A DNA stretch of 8,582 nt, taken from positions 1 to 8,582 of the forward strand of contig JAFMJX010000070.1 of the NCBI GenBank assembly GCA_017853235.1. Reading direction: 5' to 3'. Positions 6,059-8,582 of this stretch are shown piece by piece. Position 1 is the first letter of the stretch. Every line of letters starts with the position of its first letter. The notes beneath the pieces are model-generated. The model was given only the letters and a program-made list of their open reading frames with translations. It did no database searches and had not been told where the DNA came from. The position numbers were made by a program, and so were the translations under genes. This DNA comes from Chitinophagaceae bacterium (GTDB lineage Bacteria > Bacteroidota > Bacteroidia > Chitinophagales > Chitinophagaceae).

Positions 6059-8582
6059 ATGAAGATGAAAATTTTTATTGGTCTCTCTTTCTTGTTCATT
6101 TTATTTTCTGCCAATGCTCAAGATAGAATTTCTAGTTCCATAAATTCCAACTGGCAATTTTGTAAAGGGGATACTTCAAAAGCAACTTCATCCAAAAAAT
6201 GGAGTTTAGTTTCTATTCCACATACATGGAATAGCGAAGATGTGAGTGACGAAGAACCCGGTTATTATAGAGGCGAAGGATGGTATAAGAAAAGTATTAT
6301 TATACCAACTAGTTGGAAGGAAAAAGAAGTTTATTTATATTTTGAAGGAGTTGGTCAAGTTGCTGAAGTATATTTAAATGGAAAATTTGTAGGCAAACAT
6401 ATTGGGAGTTATAATGCTTTTACATTTCCCATTACTCATTATTTAAATTATGAATCTGAAGCAAAAGGTAATAATGAAATTTTAATTAAAGTGGACAATA
6501 GTCACGATGAGAATATTCCTCCTTTGTCGGCAGATTTTACATTTTACGGAGGCATTTATCGTGACGTGTATGTGAAAGCAATCAATAAAATACATTTTGA
6601 TGCAGATAACTATGCATCATCAGGCATTTTTATTACTACCCCAGTAGTAAATAGCAACAATGCTATCGTGAATATAAAAGGAAGTTTAATCAACAAAACA
6701 GAAAGTAAACGTAAACTAATTATTAGTAATAAAATTTATACAAACGATGGCAAATTATTTAGCGAACAAAATAATTCATATGTTCTTAATTCCGGTCAAA
6801 AAACAGAATTTCAACAAGCCATAAAAAATATCAAAGAGCCTCATTTATGGTCATTAGATGACCCCTATTTATACAGAGTAGTTTCAACAATATACGATGC
6901 CGCTAATAATCAAAAATTAGACGAAATAGTAAACCCAATAGGTTTTCGTTGGTTTAGTTTTGATGCTGAAAAAGGGTTTTTCTTAAATGGGAAATCAATA
7001 AAATTAATAGGTGCTAGCAGACATCAAGATTACAAAGGATTAGGCAATGCTTTATCTGATGCCATGCATGTTCAAGATGTTGAACTGTTAAAAGAGATGG
7101 GGGGCAATTTTTTACGTATCGCGCATTACCCTCAGGATCCAGCAATCATTGAAGCTTGTGACCGATTAGGTATTCTAACTTCTGTGGAAACCCCAATAGT
7201 AAATAGAATTACCGAATCAGAAGCATTTGCTATGAATGCCAAAGAAATGCATACAGAAATGATTAGGCAATATTACAATCACCCAAGTCTCATTATATGG
7301 ACTTATATGAATGAAGTATTATTAATGCCTAGATATGCGAAAGGATCGGAACAGCAAGAAAACTATTTTAAAGCTGTTACAAATTTGGCACAAGAATTAG
7401 AAAATATAACGCACCAAGAGGACAGCATTAGATATACAATGATACCTAATCATGGTGCCTTTGAATTATACAATAAAGTGGGATTAACAAAAATTCCAAA
7501 ATTAGTTGGCTGGAATTTATATCAAGGTTGGTATAGCGGAACATTGCAAGATTTTGGAAAATTTTTAGACAACCATCATAAAGAACTCCCAAATAAACCT
7601 GTTTTAGTTGCCGAATATGGATCTGATGCTGATATTAGAATACATAATTTCAAACCAGAAAGGTTTGATAAATCAATAGAATACACCACACAATTGCATC
7701 TTTCCTATTTAAAAGACATACAAAAAAGACCTTTTGTTGCAGCTGGCATTATTTGGAATTTAGCTGAATTTAATTCGGAACAAAGAATTGAAACTACACC
7801 TCATATTAATGCAAAAGGATTATTAACATGGGATAGAAAACCAAAAGACAGCTATCGCTTTTATCAATCTAATTTACTAAAAACCCCTTATCTCCAAATT
7901 GGATCAAAAGAATGGAATAAAAGAACCGGATTTGCTATTTCTGATACCGCACAAATTTGCATTCAACCTATCACCATTTTTACTAACCAAAATAAAGTTA
8001 CACTAAAATTAAATGGTAAAAATATAGGCACGAAAGAAACAAATCAAGGAATAGTTAATTTTGAAGTTCCATTTATAAATGGATGGAATGAAATTAGTGT
8101 TAGCTCAAACGAAAATGGCATAGAGATTTCAGATAATGTGAATATTCAATTCAATATGTTGACCCAAAACTTACAAAACAAAGAAATACCTTTTACTTCA
8201 ATGAATATAAGCATGGGTGATAAGCGATTCTTTTTTGATGATAAAACAGGGCAAACATGGATACCCGAACAGCCATACAAAACAGGTAGTTGGGGATATA
8301 TTGGAGGTGAGTTGTTTACTGTAAAAGGAAGTACAAGAACTGGCTATGGCACTACAAAGGATATAATTGGCACTGAATTAGAACCTATATATCAAACACA
8401 ACGAATTGGTATTCAACAATTTCGATTTGATGTACCTGATGGCGAATACGAACTTACTTTCCATTTTGCTGAATTATTATCCACGGCCATAAGCAATGAC
8501 CTTGTATATAATTTAGGTGGGGCTACTGCAATAGAAGAATACAAAGAAAGAAGCTTTAATATTTTAATGAACGGCCAGGAAA
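6059..8582 (+). CDS. Glycoside hydrolase family 2 enzyme with C-terminal malectin-like domain, 3' end outside the window
   Basis: The frame opens at ATG 6059 and stays open to the window edge: 841 complete codons, no stop. The signal peptide (residues 1-20, 'FSANA|QD') supports this start; Met3 (6065) is an alternative. The GH2 sugar-binding domain covers about 28-175 ('SIPHTWN' 52-58, 'VYLNGKFVG' 104-112, 'DFTFYGGIYRDVYV' 159-172). An Ig-like domain covers about 180-300, and a TIM barrel about 305-600. In the barrel, 'NFLRIAHYPQDP' (350-361) matches the GH2 signature region, Glu419 in 'WTYMNEV' is the expected acid/base and Glu519 in 'VLVAEYG' the expected nucleophile. 'IIWNLAEFNSEQR' (564-576) closes the barrel. 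A beta domain of the type found after GH2 barrels ('TLKLNGKNIGTKE', 648-660) follows, then a malectin-like carbohydrate-binding region from about 714 ('TWIPEQPYKTGSWGYIGG' 733-750, 'FDVPDGEYELTFHFAEL' 790-806). It should cleave terminal beta-linked sugars in the periplasm or outside; beta-galactosidase is the commonest activity of this architecture, but beta-glucuronidase or others cannot be excluded. Confidence 0.93.
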   Translation, partial: MKMKIFIGLSFLFILFSANAQDRISSSINSNWQFCKGDTSKATSSKKWSLVSIPHTWNSEDVSDEEPGYYRGEGWYKKSIIIPTSWKEKEVYLYFEGVGQVAEVYLNGKFVGKHIGSYNAFTFPITHYLNYESEAKGNNEILIKVDNSHDENIPPLSADFTFYGGIYRDVYVKAINKIHFDADNYASSGIFITTPVVNSNNAIVNIKGSLINKTESKRKLIISNKIYTNDGKLFSEQNNSYVLNSGQKTEFQQAIKNIKEPHLWSLDDPYLYRVVSTIYDAANNQKLDEIVNPIGFRWFSFDAEKGFFLNGKSIKLIGASRHQDYKGLGNALSDAMHVQDVELLKEMGGNFLRIAHYPQDPAIIEACDRLGILTSVETPIVNRITESEAFAMNAKEMHTEMIRQYYNHPSLIIWTYMNEVLLMPRYAKGSEQQENYFKAVTNLAQELENITHQEDSIRYTMIPNHGAFELYNKVGLTKIPKLVGWNLYQGWYSGTLQDFGKFLDNHHKELPNKPVLVAEYGSDADIRIHNFKPERFDKSIEYTTQLHLSYLKDIQKRPFVAAGIIWNLAEFNSEQRIETTPHINAKGLLTWDRKPKDSYRFYQSNLLKTPYLQIGSKEWNKRTGFAISDTAQICIQPITIFTNQNKVTLKLNGKNIGTKETNQGIVNFEVPFINGWNEISVSSNENGIEISDNVNIQFNMLTQNLQNKEIPFTSMNISMGDKRFFFDDKTGQTWIPEQPYKTGSWGYIGGELFTVKGSTRTGYGTTKDIIGTELEPIYQTQRIGIQQFRFDVPDGEYELTFHFAELLSTAISNDLVYNLGGATAIEEYKERSFNILMNGQE

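Noticed and set aside
1..8582. Defence, toxin-antitoxin, CRISPR, phage or transposon content
   Set aside because: All sizeable coding space is explained by envelope and hydrolase genes, and no regular repeat array, transposase, integrase or nuclease motif was seen on either strand.

Overview
The window looks like chromosomal DNA of a member of the Bacteroidota. It is AT-rich, the starts lack Shine-Dalgarno motifs and are preceded by A/T-rich leaders, one promoter candidate matches the Bacteroidota TAnnTTTG type, and the protein families (DUF5916 outer-membrane protein, M28 peptidase with a PA-like insert, GH2-malectin glycosidase, and the 'NGENI...KYKKLDN' envelope family) are typical of that phylum. 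I cannot place it more finely from sequence alone.

Layout: (1) Positions 1-1153 hold two tandem paralogous genes for small, probably membrane-associated envelope proteins of unknown function; the first is cut at its 5' end by the window edge. (2) Positions 1198-1713 encode a small NTF2/SnoaL-like lipoprotein. (3) A 12-bp-stem hairpin at 1740-1769 separates this rightward group from the leftward gene and should terminate transcription from both sides. (4) Positions 1794-3350, minus strand, encode an M28-family zinc aminopeptidase or carboxypeptidase with a complete set of metal ligands. (5) A 117-bp divergent intergenic region holds an imperfect inverted repeat and a candidate promoter. (6) Positions 3468-5921 encode a DUF5916 protein: signal peptide, CBM9-like domain, predicted outer-membrane beta-barrel. 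(7) From 6059 to the right edge runs a large GH2 glycoside hydrolase with a C-terminal malectin-like domain, open at its 3' end.

Five of the six genes visibly encode an export signal or N-terminal membrane anchor, and the sixth almost certainly does by homology to its paralog, so the whole stretch is cell-envelope or secreted functions. A plausible but unproven reading is peptide and glycan scavenging: a peptidase, an outer-membrane CBM9/barrel protein and a glycosidase. There is no SusC/SusD pair, regulator or transporter in view, so this cannot be called a polysaccharide utilisation locus. I found no RNA gene, CRISPR array, insertion sequence, phage gene or toxin/defence module, and no convincing evidence of an undescribed system. 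The points most worth a second look are the tandem paralogs, the dyad in the divergent promoter region, the DUF5916 protein and the GH2-malectin enzyme.
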